From contig CAYZWI010000003.1 in NCBI GenBank assembly GCA_964482205.1, positions 252,699 to 316,698 of the forward strand: a DNA stretch of 64,000 bases, in the 5' to 3' direction. The stretch is from JAZDGX01 sp964482205 (GTDB taxonomy: Bacteria; Eisenbacteria; RBG-16-71-46; CAIMUX01; WJJG01). Positions 42,890-52,492 of this stretch are shown piece after piece. How positions within the stretch are numbered: position 1 is the first letter of the stretch; every line of letters begins with the position of its first letter. The notes below the pieces were generated by a model. That model ran no database searches, had not been told where the DNA came from, and saw only the letters and a list, made by a program, of their open reading frames with translations. Position numbers and translations under genes: made by a program.

Positions 42890-45430
42890 CTACGCGGCCA
42901 GCTCGCGCAACGCGCCTGACAGCGCCCTCCGCAAGTCGGCGAAGGACTGGGACAGCGGCTCGAAGAGCATTCGCGCCTTTCGCAGCTCGCCCGCCCGTCC
43001 CATGTTCTCCACTTGCTGGGCCAAGGCGACGGCCGGTTGCCCGCAGAAGGTCGCGGCCGAGCTCTTCAGCGTGTGCGCGGAGCGTTCGACCACCTTCGGG
43101 TCGCCGGATTGAATTGCCGCTTGCAGCCGCTCGAGCTCTCCCGGCAGCTCTCGCAGAAAGACCTCAGCCGTTTCGGCGAAGAATTCCCGATCGCCCTCGA
43201 AATGCGCCATCGCGCCTTCAAGATCGAACGCCAATGACGAATGGGCCGCGAGGGGCGTGATGGATCGCGCTTCCGGCAGGTCCCCGACAGGATGACCGCC
43301 CGCGGCCGGTTGATTCGCCTCCGGGACGGCCGCCGGACAGCCGGCTCCTCGGTCGTGGGTGGATTCCTCTGCCGCGCATTGCTGCTCGCCAGAATGCGAG
43401 GCGTTCATCTCCGCAGTGTTGGCGGTCGCCGACGGGGATGTCTTCCTGCTCAAGCGGGTCAAGGTATCGTCCATCACCCGGAAGAGGCGCTTGGGATCGA
43501 TCGGCTTCGACACATAGTCGTCCATCCCGGCTTCCAGGCACCGCTCGCGATCGCCCTTCATCGCGTGGGCCGTCATCGCGATGATGGGTGTGTGCGCGCC
43601 GGTGCTCCGTTCTCGTTCGCGGATCAAGCCGGTCGCCTGCAGCCCGTCCATCTCCGGCATCTGGACATCCATCAGCACGCAGTCGTAGCGATCCTTCTCG
43701 AGAGCCGAGACCGCCGCCTTTCCGCTGCCCGCCACCGTGACTTCATGGCCTTGGTTCTCGAGCAGCCGTCTTGCCAGCTTCTGATTGACGGGGTTGTCCT
43801 CGACCAGCAGCAGGCGCAAGCGCGCCCGTCCTTCCCGCAGCGAATGGCGCGTGAGCAGATGGCCGTCCGCGGGCAACGTCGAGCCGAACAGCACGAGGAT
43901 GGCATCGAGCAGGTGCGACTGGCTGACCGGCTTCGTGAGATAGGCTTCGATGCCCAGATCGCGGCAACGGCTGGCATCGCCGCGCAGGCCGCTGGAAGTC
44001 AGCAGCACGATCTTGACCGAGGCGAACTCGGGGCAACTGCGCACGCGTTCGGCCACTTCGAAGCCATCCATGACCGGCATCGCCGCATCGAGAAGGATCA
44101 ACTGGACCGGATGGCCCGCCGCACGCTGCCGCCACAGGATCGCAAGCGCTTCAGGCCCGTTGGCCGCCAGCACCGGGCCCATCTTCCAGGCGCGCAGTTG
44201 TTCCTCATAGATGCGCCGGTTGGTCGAATGATCGTCGACGACCAAAGCGGTCAGCCCCCGCAGTCCCGCGGGATCGGCCATCGTGCGGCGCAGATCCCCT
44301 TCCGATCCCGGCCGCAGGGCGATCGTGAAATGGAAGGTGCTCCCCCGTCCCATCTCGCTCTCCACCCATAGGCGGCCATTCATCAGCGCGATCAGGCGCG
44401 AACAGATCGTGAGTCCCAATCCCGTCCCGCCCGCGCCGCTCAAGCGCGCGTTGTCCGATTGCACGAAGGTCTGGAAGATCCGCTCGCGATCTTGCGGGCG
44501 GATCCCGCAACCGCTGTCGGCGACCGTGAAGTGCAGCAGCGGCTCCCCCGCCGGCCCCGTCTCGCCTTGCACTTCGACGGTGATCTCACCCCGTTCGGTG
44601 AACTTGATCGCGTTGCCGACGAGATTGACCACGATCTGGCGCAGGCGTCCCGGATCACCGATCCAGGCATCGGAAACGGGAGGCGGCACCCGCAAGGCCA
44701 ACTCGATGTTCTTCTCGTGCGCGCGCAGCGCGAACGGCTTCACCGCTTCCGACAGGCAGTCGCGCAGGCTGAAGTGAATCGATTCGAAGTCGAGCTTGCC
44801 CGCCTCGATCTTGGAGAAGTCGAGGATATCATTGATCAGCGCCAGCAGCCCCTCCGCCGAGCTCTTGACCAATTCCAGGTACTCGCGCTGCTCGGCGGTC
44901 AACTCGGTCTGCAGGGCGAGGTGGGTCATGCCGATGATCCCGTTCATCGGCGTGCGGATCTCGTGGCTCATGTTGGCGAGGAACTCGCTCTTGCCACGGC
45001 TCGCCGCTTCGGCCGCCTCGCGGGCGCCGATGAGCTCAGTGACATCGACGAACGATTCCATCCCGCCGATGGTGCGCCCCTCGGCATCCTTGATGAACCC
45101 GGCATTCTTGAGGACGGTGAGCTTGCGCCCATCCTTCGTCCTGCACACGCACTGCTTCTCGAAGATCGGTTCCACGCGGTCGGGTTGAAAGAGGCCGCAG
45201 GCCGTGAGGCAAGGCTCTCCCCGCAGAATCGAGCAGGGCTGCCCGAGGACTTCCTCGCGAGTGAATCCGGTCACCGCATAGAACTTCGGATTTGCGCTGG
45301 TGATCCGCTTCTCGTTGTCCACCGTGAAAATCGCCGTGGCGGCGAGGTCGAGGAGTTGGCGTTGGACTTCGGCCGTTTGTTCCGCGGCTTGTCGCCCATC
45401 CACATTCGCACGGAATTCGTTACGGTCCAT
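42890..45430 (-). CDS. Hybrid sensor histidine kinase, PAS-HK-REC-REC-HPt
   Basis: An 846-residue hybrid kinase without membrane segments. A PAS domain (about residues 25-135) is followed by a HisKA box SHEIRTPMNG (His156) and an HATPase_c domain with a late N-box NLVGNAIKF and G-box GTGLGLTI. Then come two receiver domains (Asp448 in LLDAAMPVMDGF, Asp588 in LMDVQMPEMDG) and a C-terminal HPt domain (His786 in SAHTLKSSAA). All phosphorelay residues are present. The PAS domain carries five cysteines (C-x7-C-x3-C and CVC), a possible metal or redox sensor. Start at 45430 (GGAGAGG upstream) preferred to the longer GTG form. Target unknown. Confidence 0.92.
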   Translation of the reverse strand: MDRNEFRANVDGRQAAEQTAEVQRQLLDLAATAIFTVDNEKRITSANPKFYAVTGFTREEVLGQPCSILRGEPCLTACGLFQPDRVEPIFEKQCVCRTKDGRKLTVLKNAGFIKDAEGRTIGGMESFVDVTELIGAREAAEAASRGKSEFLANMSHEIRTPMNGIIGMTHLALQTELTAEQREYLELVKSSAEGLLALINDILDFSKIEAGKLDFESIHFSLRDCLSEAVKPFALRAHEKNIELALRVPPPVSDAWIGDPGRLRQIVVNLVGNAIKFTERGEITVEVQGETGPAGEPLLHFTVADSGCGIRPQDRERIFQTFVQSDNARLSGAGGTGLGLTICSRLIALMNGRLWVESEMGRGSTFHFTIALRPGSEGDLRRTMADPAGLRGLTALVVDDHSTNRRIYEEQLRAWKMGPVLAANGPEALAILWRQRAAGHPVQLILLDAAMPVMDGFEVAERVRSCPEFASVKIVLLTSSGLRGDASRCRDLGIEAYLTKPVSQSHLLDAILVLFGSTLPADGHLLTRHSLREGRARLRLLLVEDNPVNQKLARRLLENQGHEVTVAGSGKAAVSALEKDRYDCVLMDVQMPEMDGLQATGLIRERERSTGAHTPIIAMTAHAMKGDRERCLEAGMDDYVSKPIDPKRLFRVMDDTLTRLSRKTSPSATANTAEMNASHSGEQQCAAEESTHDRGAGCPAAVPEANQPAAGGHPVGDLPEARSITPLAAHSSLAFDLEGAMAHFEGDREFFAETAEVFLRELPGELERLQAAIQSGDPKVVERSAHTLKSSAATFCGQPAVALAQQVENMGRAGELRKARMLFEPLSQSFADLRRALSGALRELAA

Positions 45431-45719
45431 CTTGGCCTCTCCAAGGTCGAACGATCGCGGGACCCGGCGAAAAGAGCCGGGTTCCGATTCCCCTTTCACG
45501 CCATGCGTCTGTTAATGGATCGGATTCATGAAAGCGGGAGCAAAGGAGGCCGGCGGAAAGGCCGGAGAGAACGGCTGTCTGCAGCCCTTCCACTGCCCGG
45601 CGAGGATCGAGGGAAATGGCGGAGAGGATCCATTGGGGCCGGCTTCCCCGTCCCCGGCCGGGGGCGCGCAACGCCCGCGGCCAGGACGAATCGCATTCGC
45701 GGCAGCGGAGGAGGTTGGG

Positions 45720-46712
45720 CTAGAACCGCGCCTTCATCCAGCTCTTCAACTCGTCGGAAGCGCGCAGTTCCTTTTCCCACCCGGGGCGCCTGAAGAACAT
45801 GTCGTGGCGGCAGGTCACGACATCGTCCAGCCGCTTGGGCCGCTTGGGATCGGGGATCAGATGCTGAAGGCTGAGCGGGTAATTGATGCCTGCGCCGTAC
45901 AGCTTGATTTCGCCGCGCTTCAAGTCTCTGCAGATCATCGCCGAGAAAACCGCCTGATGAAAGAGCGCGCGCTTGTCGAAATCCTGGCGCACCAATTCCA
46001 CGACCCGCTTGGTCCCGCAGAGCGTTTCAAAGGCAGCCGACCAGGCCTGGAGAATCCCCCGTCCGGGACGCACGACGAGCAGGCCGGTATTCACATACGC
46101 CCGCAAGGTGCGGTCGTCGATCAAGGATTGGACGGGAAACACGGAAGCTGTGGGGACTCCCAAAGTCTCATAGAGCGTCTGCCAGTAGAGGTCCAGCGGC
46201 TCTGCCTGCATGGAACCGACGCGTTGCAGGAAGACCGGCGTGCACCCGAGAGAGACTTCGAGCGGCAAGGCGAGCGCGGAGAGGTCGTTCAAGACGATGG
46301 TGTCCGAATCCATCCACACCAGGAATTCCGCCTGGCCTTGCGCTTCTGTTTCCGCGAGGGCGGCGGCGCTGCAGATGCCCCCGCCCTTGTAGGCAGCCAT
46401 GCTTCTGGGCGTCTCGCTGACTCGCGTTTCCACCTGGGCCGCACGGGCGCGCTCGTCCCGGCCCTCGATGAGTCTCACGGACGGACTGAGGTAGATACGA
46501 ATGGGAGTGGCGCTGCTCGGGCCTCCGAATTGCCGCACGCTCTCCGCGAGGGAAAGCGCCCAATCCAACTGCTGGGGTGCGGCCGCATAGGTGGCGATGA
46601 CCATCGAACCTGTTGCCGGCTGGGCCGCGCTCCCCACGGACGCGATGAACAGGAGCATCATCGCCAGGAAAGCCAAGGATCCGAAAGCCCCGCCAAACCG
46701 TTGTCGATTCAT
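45720..46712 (-). CDS. Exported GT-A-like glycosyltransferase homologue
   Basis: The 330-residue protein has a clear signal peptide or N-terminal anchor (GSLAFLAMMLLFIASVGSA). The rest has an alpha/beta pattern with WMDSDTIVL near residue 135, a DxD-type motif like those that bind metal and nucleotide sugar in GT-A glycosyltransferases (GT8-like nucleotide-diphospho-sugar transferases). A late NTGLLVVRP and the HQAVFSAM region also fit. A GT-A fold outside the cytoplasm would lack nucleotide sugars, so either the anchor leaves the domain inside or the protein has another activity. ATG at 46712 with GGGAGGCAAGG upstream. The histidine kinase lies downstream in the same direction. Confidence 0.6.
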   Translation of the reverse strand: MNRQRFGGAFGSLAFLAMMLLFIASVGSAAQPATGSMVIATYAAAPQQLDWALSLAESVRQFGGPSSATPIRIYLSPSVRLIEGRDERARAAQVETRVSETPRSMAAYKGGGICSAAALAETEAQGQAEFLVWMDSDTIVLNDLSALALPLEVSLGCTPVFLQRVGSMQAEPLDLYWQTLYETLGVPTASVFPVQSLIDDRTLRAYVNTGLLVVRPGRGILQAWSAAFETLCGTKRVVELVRQDFDKRALFHQAVFSAMICRDLKRGEIKLYGAGINYPLSLQHLIPDPKRPKRLDDVVTCRHDMFFRRPGWEKELRASDELKSWMKARF

Positions 46713-47095
46713 CGCCTTGCCTCCCATCGTCTTCTCGCGCTCCTTTCCAACTTGCTCGATGAACCCAGGCCTCGCAGGCTCCTTCGCCCGCGTGAAACCC
46801 GGGAGAAGCCTTTCACCCTTATCGGCCGGCCAAGTTTCTTCGTGGACCCTGAAAGAAGCGACCTTACCTGCCGCGGATCGCGAGCATCAAGGGTCTCGAT
46901 GACCTGGGCGCCAGTGCCCCGCGACGCCTGCGCCTGCCCGCCTTCCCCGTCGCCGGCGCCTGGATGCTTCTCTCGATTGGACGCCCCTCGCCCACATGAC
47001 GAACCGCCGGCCATCGCATGGATGACCGGCGGCCAACTCTCATCGCCGCGCCAAGCACGGGGCGCTTTAGCGAAGGCGATCGTTCCTGCGCCTGC
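46713..47095. other. Intergenic region with a hairpin
   Basis: 383 bases without a supported gene between the glycosyltransferase-like gene and the next minus-strand gene upstream. It holds the hairpin at 47004-47032 and no other signal I can support. Confidence 0.35.
47004..47032 (-). terminator. Hairpin after the secreted beta-propeller-like gene
   Basis: CCGCCGG (47004-47010) pairs with CCGGCGG (47026-47032), and CATC with GATG inside. It lies about 65 bases after the stop of the gene at 47096. No T run follows, so termination would be weak. Confidence 0.4.
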
Positions 47096-48262
47096 CTACT
47101 TCAAGCGCACGATTCTGCGAACTTCCTCATGGCTGTCCGAATGCGCGCGGACCCAATAGTTGCCTGCGGGAACGGGCCTGCCCGAGTCGTCCGTCCAGGA
47201 GAATTCGAAGACCGAACCCTGGCTCGAGGCGGGAATCTCCGAAGAATGGATCCGGCGTCCGGTGATATCGAGCACTTCGATCTTCCAAGGATTGCCTTGC
47301 TCGGAAGGCAGGCTCATTTGCAGGGAGTTCCCTGTGGAAGGGTTGCCCTGCAAGGCGAAGTCGTTTTGCGGCGCAAATGCCGCGAGCGTGCCCCCGCCGC
47401 GCATCCCCCCCTGATCTTCGATGAACAACGAAACCCACTCCCCGGTGATCGCATCGAAGGCGAACGCCCATTTGTTGTTGAAGCCCAGAGCGACATTCCC
47501 GCCCGCGGAGCCATCCAGGATCTCTTCCTCGTGCGAAGTCCAGGTCTGCAGATGACCGCTATACGCGTATGCCTGGGTCTTGTTCCAGATCAGCGCCACC
47601 TTTCCGGAACCGCTGGCGCTCAAACCGTTCAGAGCATCGCTAAACGAGCACGCGATCCAACCCCCTGCGCTCGGGTCATACACCTGGACCTCATGCGCAC
47701 AATACACGAGGCCGAGCCCTTGCTCGGCCATGCCTCCTAGAGGAGCGGAGCCGAGATCGACTCCCGCCCAGGCGTTTTGATTGCCTCGATAGGCAATTCC
47801 CCGCTGATTGGTCCAGACGATTCCGAAAGTGCAGCAGGAGCCGGCGCCCAGCACTCGCTCTCCCGGGCGCAGATCCTCGACCGCCCAGTTGTTCCAGATG
47901 GACGAGATCCCATAGCAGGCCTGATCCGTGCACAAGACAGCCACGGGGCCATCCATGTCAACGCGTTCGACATCGCCGACATACGTTCGGCTGAACCACT
48001 GCCCGGTCAACGGATTGTAGACATAGAGCCGCTCGGTGGTGATCACCAGTCCAAGATTGGCGCTCGTTCCATGCCTGATCGGTTGGCCGGAAAGCAGGAT
48101 CGTCGACCAGGAGAGCGTGTTGGTGCTGTATCCGCGCGCGAAGTGATCGGTATACAGAATGGTCAGGTCTCCGTTGGCCGAACCTTCGATTGCCAGACAG
48201 GGAGCCACGAGCAGGAACGAGACGAGCGCGACGGCGCAGAGCCGTACCACCATAGACCGCAT
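47096..48262 (-). CDS. Secreted repeat protein with FlgD-like C-terminal domain
   Basis: The 388-residue protein has a signal peptide (VRLCAVALVSFLLVAPCLA) and GGGGGAAG before the ATG at 48262. Residues about 30-300 contain five or six loose repeats of 45-50 residues built around (A/R)YxxxxxxWxxxxxx, for example YVYNPLTGQWFSRTY, YGISSIWNNWAVEDL, YRGNQNAWAGVDL and YAYSGHLQTWTSHEE, which suggests a beta-propeller. The last 90 residues (NDFALQGNPSTGNSLQMSL to RRIVRLK) are a FlgD-type Ig domain. Exact role unknown. A promoter with a perfect -10 box lies 160 bases upstream. Confidence 0.75.
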   Translation of the reverse strand: MRSMVVRLCAVALVSFLLVAPCLAIEGSANGDLTILYTDHFARGYSTNTLSWSTILLSGQPIRHGTSANLGLVITTERLYVYNPLTGQWFSRTYVGDVERVDMDGPVAVLCTDQACYGISSIWNNWAVEDLRPGERVLGAGSCCTFGIVWTNQRGIAYRGNQNAWAGVDLGSAPLGGMAEQGLGLVYCAHEVQVYDPSAGGWIACSFSDALNGLSASGSGKVALIWNKTQAYAYSGHLQTWTSHEEEILDGSAGGNVALGFNNKWAFAFDAITGEWVSLFIEDQGGMRGGGTLAAFAPQNDFALQGNPSTGNSLQMSLPSEQGNPWKIEVLDITGRRIHSSEIPASSQGSVFEFSWTDDSGRPVPAGNYWVRAHSDSHEEVRRIVRLK

Positions 48263-48424
48263 GCTTCCCCCGGTGTTGTACGTCCAAGTTCTCAAGCTGC
48301 AAAAGAGGCAGAGACTGCCCCATTTGCCCGGGATCGGAACGGTCGGCCTCTGAGGAACAACGAGATGCGTCAAGTTCGAGAAATGGCGCCCACAACCTGA
48401 GCTCCCGGGCCATTTCTGTTTCTC

Positions 48425-48454
48425 ATTATAACCGCTGCCAGGAATCCAGTTAAA
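48425..48454 (-). promoter_or_regulatory. Candidate promoter of the secreted repeat protein gene
   Basis: On the minus strand a perfect TATAAT (48430-48425) is preceded by TTTAAC (48454-48449), with 18 bases between. It would give a leader of about 155 bases. AT-rich against the local background. Confidence 0.5.
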
Positions 48455-48635
48455 GTGAAATCCTGTTGCAGCCCTGGGCCCCGGTCTGCGTTCAAGACGC
48501 CCGGACCCGCTGGCCTGGATTGAAGGCTTGGCCGACCCTATTCCGGTATCGGCAGGAAAGCGCCGGGCTCGACCGGGTGGATCGAAGATTCGGATATCTT
48601 CTCGGTTGAAGGAAGCCAGACGAGCCAATCTCCTG

Positions 48636-48660
48636 GTTCATGCAATAAAATTGCATGAAC
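48636..48660. promoter_or_regulatory. Perfect 11-base palindrome, operator-like
   Basis: GTTCATGCAAT, AAA, ATTGCATGAAC. The arms match without error and are AT-rich in a GC-rich genome. The site lies in the divergent region between a minus-strand gene (start 48262) and a plus-strand gene (start 48824). The short loop permits an RNA hairpin, but the position suits a repressor or activator site better. Confidence 0.45.
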
Positions 48661-48823
48661 GAACCAGCACTCCCGGGCACTCTCATCGAAGTCGCCCTGG
48701 CACCTGCGCACTTCTGGAAGATTCGCGTCCGCTCGGCTATCTTTCCCGAGTTCTGCATCTCAAATGGCGCAACAGACCGGAAAGGCAGGGAATGCGGGTC
48801 TTTCCGGAAAGGAGGACAACAGC

Positions 48824-50830
48824 ATGCGATTCTGGACCGCCCACTCGCTCCTGGCTCTCTCTCTCTTCCTGCTCTCTTCCACGGCCGACGCTCAGTACCC
48901 GCGCGGGGTTCTGGCGGAAGACTGCACGGCGACGTGGTGCGGATACTGCCCGTATGCCTACCAGGGCCTCGAGGTGATGAAGAACCGCTATGACGCGACG
49001 GAATTCAACTCCACCCGCTACTACGCGACAAGCGGTGGACTGGGCACGGCCGAGATGGACGCCCGCATCGACTACTACGGAGTCACTGGCTTCCCCACCG
49101 TGCTTTTCGACGGCATGTTCGAAGTCGGAGGCGGCTCCGTCGAGATTGCGACGGGATCGCAATACGATCCCATCGTCGCGGCCGAGATCGGACGCCCTTC
49201 GCCCTTCAAGATCACGATCAACAGCGTCGATCTCGTTCAGCCTTCAGGATCCATCGACTTCGATGTGGAAGTGATGGAGACGCTCGCGAGCATCGCGAAC
49301 ACCCAGATCCGCGTCCTGATCATGGAAAACAATGTCACCTACAGCGGAACCACCTACACGGATGTGACCAGGGATGTGCTCCCGGTGACGACCTTGACCG
49401 TCTCCCAACTCGAACAGGTCCAGAATGTCAGCCTGAACTTCACTCTTCCGGCCGGTTGGAAGACCGCGGATTTGTGGGCGGCCGTCTTCGTTCAGAAAGA
49501 CACTACGAAGGAGATCCTGCAGTCGGCCAGCACGCGCCCGGCGCCCGCGTACTCGCTGCGCTATTGGGCAAAGGACGAGAAGGCAGTCGTGCGGCCCTCC
49601 CATTCGGGCTTGTATGAATTTCCCGAGTTCGCCGTCTTCAATCTCGGCACCCAGCCGGACGTGATCCGCGCGACGCTGCAGCCGGGCACGCTTCCCAGCG
49701 GCTGGACTTGCGTCTTCACCGACGGCCTGACCGAATACACCGACTATGCGGATCTCGCCCTGAACCCGGGCGAATCGCGCATCTTTCGCATGAAGATCGG
49801 CGTGGGCGACGCGGGCTACGCAGCTCCGAAGGTCGTGCTCAGCTCCGTCAATCAGCCGGGCAAGACGCGCACGATTCCCTACGCGCTCATCACGGATGAC
49901 CTGCAAGTGCTGATCGTGGACGACGACGGCAGCGCGGCCTACGAGACCTACTACCAGGACGCGCTCACGCAGGCGGGCGTCAGCTACGGCGTGTGGCCCG
50001 CCATTGCCGGGCAGGTGAAATCCACCGATCTCGCGCAGTTCGATGCGGTCGTGTGGGAGCTGGGCTTGATGTACCCGACCCTGACCGCCAGCGACCGCTC
50101 CGCGCTCGGCACCTATCTCAGCGGAGGCGGCCGCCTCTTCATCACCGGCCAGGAACTGGGCTGGGAGATGAACGATTCCGGGGGCGCGGCGTATTCGTGG
50201 TACCAGAACTACCTGCATGTGAACTTCACGAACGACGACGCGAACCGCAACATCTTGAACGGCGTGGCGGGCGATCCCATCTCCGACGGCATGACGCTCA
50301 ACCTGAATGCGACGCTCAATCCCTATCCCGACATCATCACGCCGCGCGATGCGATGGCGACCACGATCTTCACCTACTCGGGCACCTCGAACTCCGGCGC
50401 GGTGCGGGTCGACACGGGCGCGTATCGCGTCGTGTACCTGGCGTTCGGCTACGAAGCGATCACCACGATCGAGAACCGGCGCCTGCTCCTCGCGCGGGCC
50501 ATCGAGTGGTTGGGAGTCTCCTCGGCCGGTGCTCCCGAGCCGCAAGCCTCCGCGCTTCTGTCGGTGCGCGCGTACCCGAATCCGGCTCCCGGCGGCGCGG
50601 TTCTCACCTACCACCTGCCGGCGCGCGGCGAAGTCCGCTTGAGCATCATCCGTCCCGACGGCGGCGTGCTGCGCACGGTGAAGGCGGGCGTCGAACAGGC
50701 GGGCACGCATTCGGTCGCGTGGGATGGAAGGGACAGCCAGGGCGCGTCCGCGGCCGCGGGCATCTACTTCTACCGCTTGGAGACGCAGGGCAACGAGGAC
50801 CTGGGCGGGAAGCTCATCCTCATGCGCTAG
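48824..50830 (+). CDS. Secreted thioredoxin/Omp28-like protein with FlgD-like domain
   Basis: The 668-residue protein starts at 48824 with AAGGAGG nine bases upstream and a signal peptide ending ADA. The N-terminal mature part, RGVLAEDCTATWCGYCPYAYQG, is thioredoxin-like with a CGYC active site and resembles Omp28-type proteins. A middle domain (about 365-560) starts QVLIVDDDGSAAYETYYQDAL and has GGGRLFITGQELGWEM, a flavodoxin- or GATase-like fold without catalytic residues that I can identify. The C-terminus (from YPNPAPGGAVLTY to KLILMR) is a FlgD-type Ig domain. Likely an extracellular thiol protein; substrate unknown. A strong terminator follows. Confidence 0.82.
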   Translation: MRFWTAHSLLALSLFLLSSTADAQYPRGVLAEDCTATWCGYCPYAYQGLEVMKNRYDATEFNSTRYYATSGGLGTAEMDARIDYYGVTGFPTVLFDGMFEVGGGSVEIATGSQYDPIVAAEIGRPSPFKITINSVDLVQPSGSIDFDVEVMETLASIANTQIRVLIMENNVTYSGTTYTDVTRDVLPVTTLTVSQLEQVQNVSLNFTLPAGWKTADLWAAVFVQKDTTKEILQSASTRPAPAYSLRYWAKDEKAVVRPSHSGLYEFPEFAVFNLGTQPDVIRATLQPGTLPSGWTCVFTDGLTEYTDYADLALNPGESRIFRMKIGVGDAGYAAPKVVLSSVNQPGKTRTIPYALITDDLQVLIVDDDGSAAYETYYQDALTQAGVSYGVWPAIAGQVKSTDLAQFDAVVWELGLMYPTLTASDRSALGTYLSGGGRLFITGQELGWEMNDSGGAAYSWYQNYLHVNFTNDDANRNILNGVAGDPISDGMTLNLNATLNPYPDIITPRDAMATTIFTYSGTSNSGAVRVDTGAYRVVYLAFGYEAITTIENRRLLLARAIEWLGVSSAGAPEPQASALLSVRAYPNPAPGGAVLTYHLPARGEVRLSIIRPDGGVLRTVKAGVEQAGTHSVAWDGRDSQGASAAAGIYFYRLETQGNEDLGGKLILMR

Positions 50831-50848
50831 GTCATGGAGTCGTAGATG

Positions 50849-50885
50849 CGGGAGGCCGGCAGATCAGCCGGCCTCCCGTTTTCTT
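50849..50885 (+). terminator. Rho-independent terminator
   Basis: A 12-base perfect stem, CGGGAGGCCGGC and GCCGGCCTCCCG, with loop AGATCA, runs into TTTTCTT. It lies 18 bases after the stop of the thioredoxin-like gene. Confidence 0.9.
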
Positions 50886-50937
50886 GCCCCGATTTCTCCG
50901 GCTTGTTGCCCCCGGCCTCGGTGGCTTCTCCGCGCCT

Positions 50938-52332
50938 CTATGGCTTGGGTTCGCGCGGACCGGACGGCTGCGAGGTCCCGTCGTAGGCGCTCCACTCCAC
51001 GGGAATCCATGAATCGCTGCTGCTCATCGATCGCGCCAGAGAACCGACCGTGAAGGTGCACACCTGCACTTCGGTTTCTTCCGCGATCGTCCCATGGTAG
51101 GTCTTCACATTCCCGCCCGCGACCACGCGCACATCAAAGGCCTGCGAAGCGATCTCGTTGCCGCAGTCCGACCACCAATCCACCTTCACCTTGTACTGTC
51201 CGGCCGGCGCATCGGTCCAGAAGATGTTCTCGGGCCGCCCGTTCACATAGCTGCCGCAAGTGTTGTCGCGGTCGAGCGCGCCGCCGGTAGAGGTGGAGTC
51301 GTGTCCGAAATAGCAGGTCTCGCCGCCCGGTTCGGTCACATACAGATCGAGATCGATCGACTGCGCATTGTGCCAGGTGAGCGTGACCTGCACTTCTCCG
51401 CTGCCCACCGATGTCGAAGGCACCGGCGTGCAGTCGCATCCACCGGGCAGGGCCCCGTCGGAGTAGCTCACCGTCAGATCGCTCGTGGTCGGTTGATAGA
51501 TGGACCAGGGCGCGTCCAGAACCTTGTTGTCGATGAACCAGTGCTGCGGATCTCCGGGAGGCGCGCTGATCGTTCCCGCGGTGTTCATCGAGACGCACAG
51601 CTTGTAGGTTCCCTGCGGGAGGTACCAGTTGCCGGAGCTCGCCCAGCCGATCGTACCTACGGGAGCCCACATGCATTCGCCGCCATCGAAATTCGAGTCG
51701 ACGGCGGGATACTTGAGGGTGTATTCGACCACGCAGATCTTCAGCCAATGCGTGGTGGAGAGATTGGTCACATGGAAGGCCCCGTAGGCGGTGTTCGCGG
51801 CCATGTACGAGGTCACATACCACGAGGAGAGATGGTAGGTCTGGCCCGTAACGGTTCCGGTCGACGGATCGTAGGTTCCGCTCACCGTTTCGGAGATCCC
51901 GCTCGTGGGATCGATGCGCTGCAGCGCATAGTTCTTCCCCGTCGTATCGCCGAGAACCGGGATCGAGACCTTCACCATCTCGGCGAAGGTGAATCCGTCC
52001 GGGCCGAAGCGATAGACATCCGAGGCGGTCGTATGGCCCGCCGGAGGAACCGCCGGGCTGGTCTGGTCCCGCTCGATCGAGAAGACCATCGTTCCGGTGC
52101 CGCCCGATTCCGTTTCCGGCACGGCGTAGCGAGGCACCTGAATCGAGGCGCCCGTCTCGGTCTCGATGGTGCGCTCCTGCGTGGTCGACACGGCGGCGGA
52201 CGCTTCGTAGTCGCTCGCGTCGGGATTCGTATCGGGCTCGGTCTCCTTCTTGTCGCGATCCGAGCAATTCGGGAGCGCGATCAGGACGACGAGGATCGGG
52301 ATCAACCACCATACCTGCCAGGTTCGTTTCAT
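50938..52332 (-). CDS. Lipoprotein with DUF2135-like domain
   Basis: The 464-residue protein has a signal sequence LIPILVVLIALPNC, whose Cys probably carries lipid. GGAGGG lies just before the ATG at 52332. Residues about 35-170 form a beta-rich domain with YHLSSWYVTS. Residues about 345-445 contain the pattern SIDLDLYVTEPGG, GGALDRDNTCG and GRPENIFW, the DUF2135/YfaP-like domain found in surface proteins. About ten Cys could form disulfides. Function is unknown; the position suggests envelope or surface. The 50881-50937 gap separates it from the convergent thioredoxin-like gene. Confidence 0.78.
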   Translation of the reverse strand: MKRTWQVWWLIPILVVLIALPNCSDRDKKETEPDTNPDASDYEASAAVSTTQERTIETETGASIQVPRYAVPETESGGTGTMVFSIERDQTSPAVPPAGHTTASDVYRFGPDGFTFAEMVKVSIPVLGDTTGKNYALQRIDPTSGISETVSGTYDPSTGTVTGQTYHLSSWYVTSYMAANTAYGAFHVTNLSTTHWLKICVVEYTLKYPAVDSNFDGGECMWAPVGTIGWASSGNWYLPQGTYKLCVSMNTAGTISAPPGDPQHWFIDNKVLDAPWSIYQPTTSDLTVSYSDGALPGGCDCTPVPSTSVGSGEVQVTLTWHNAQSIDLDLYVTEPGGETCYFGHDSTSTGGALDRDNTCGSYVNGRPENIFWTDAPAGQYKVKVDWWSDCGNEIASQAFDVRVVAGGNVKTYHGTIAEETEVQVCTFTVGSLARSMSSSDSWIPVEWSAYDGTSQPSGPREPKP

Positions 52333-52492
52333 GAAGCCCTCCGTTGAACGCCAGCGACCGAAGATCCGTCCACACGCCGGGGCCCTGCTTCCGGAGCCAT
52401 GCAAGAACGGACGGAATGACGGACATAGTATCGGGACTGGGGTCGACTGCAAGAACAGATCCCCACGAAGGAAATCGGCAGAGGTTCCGGCG

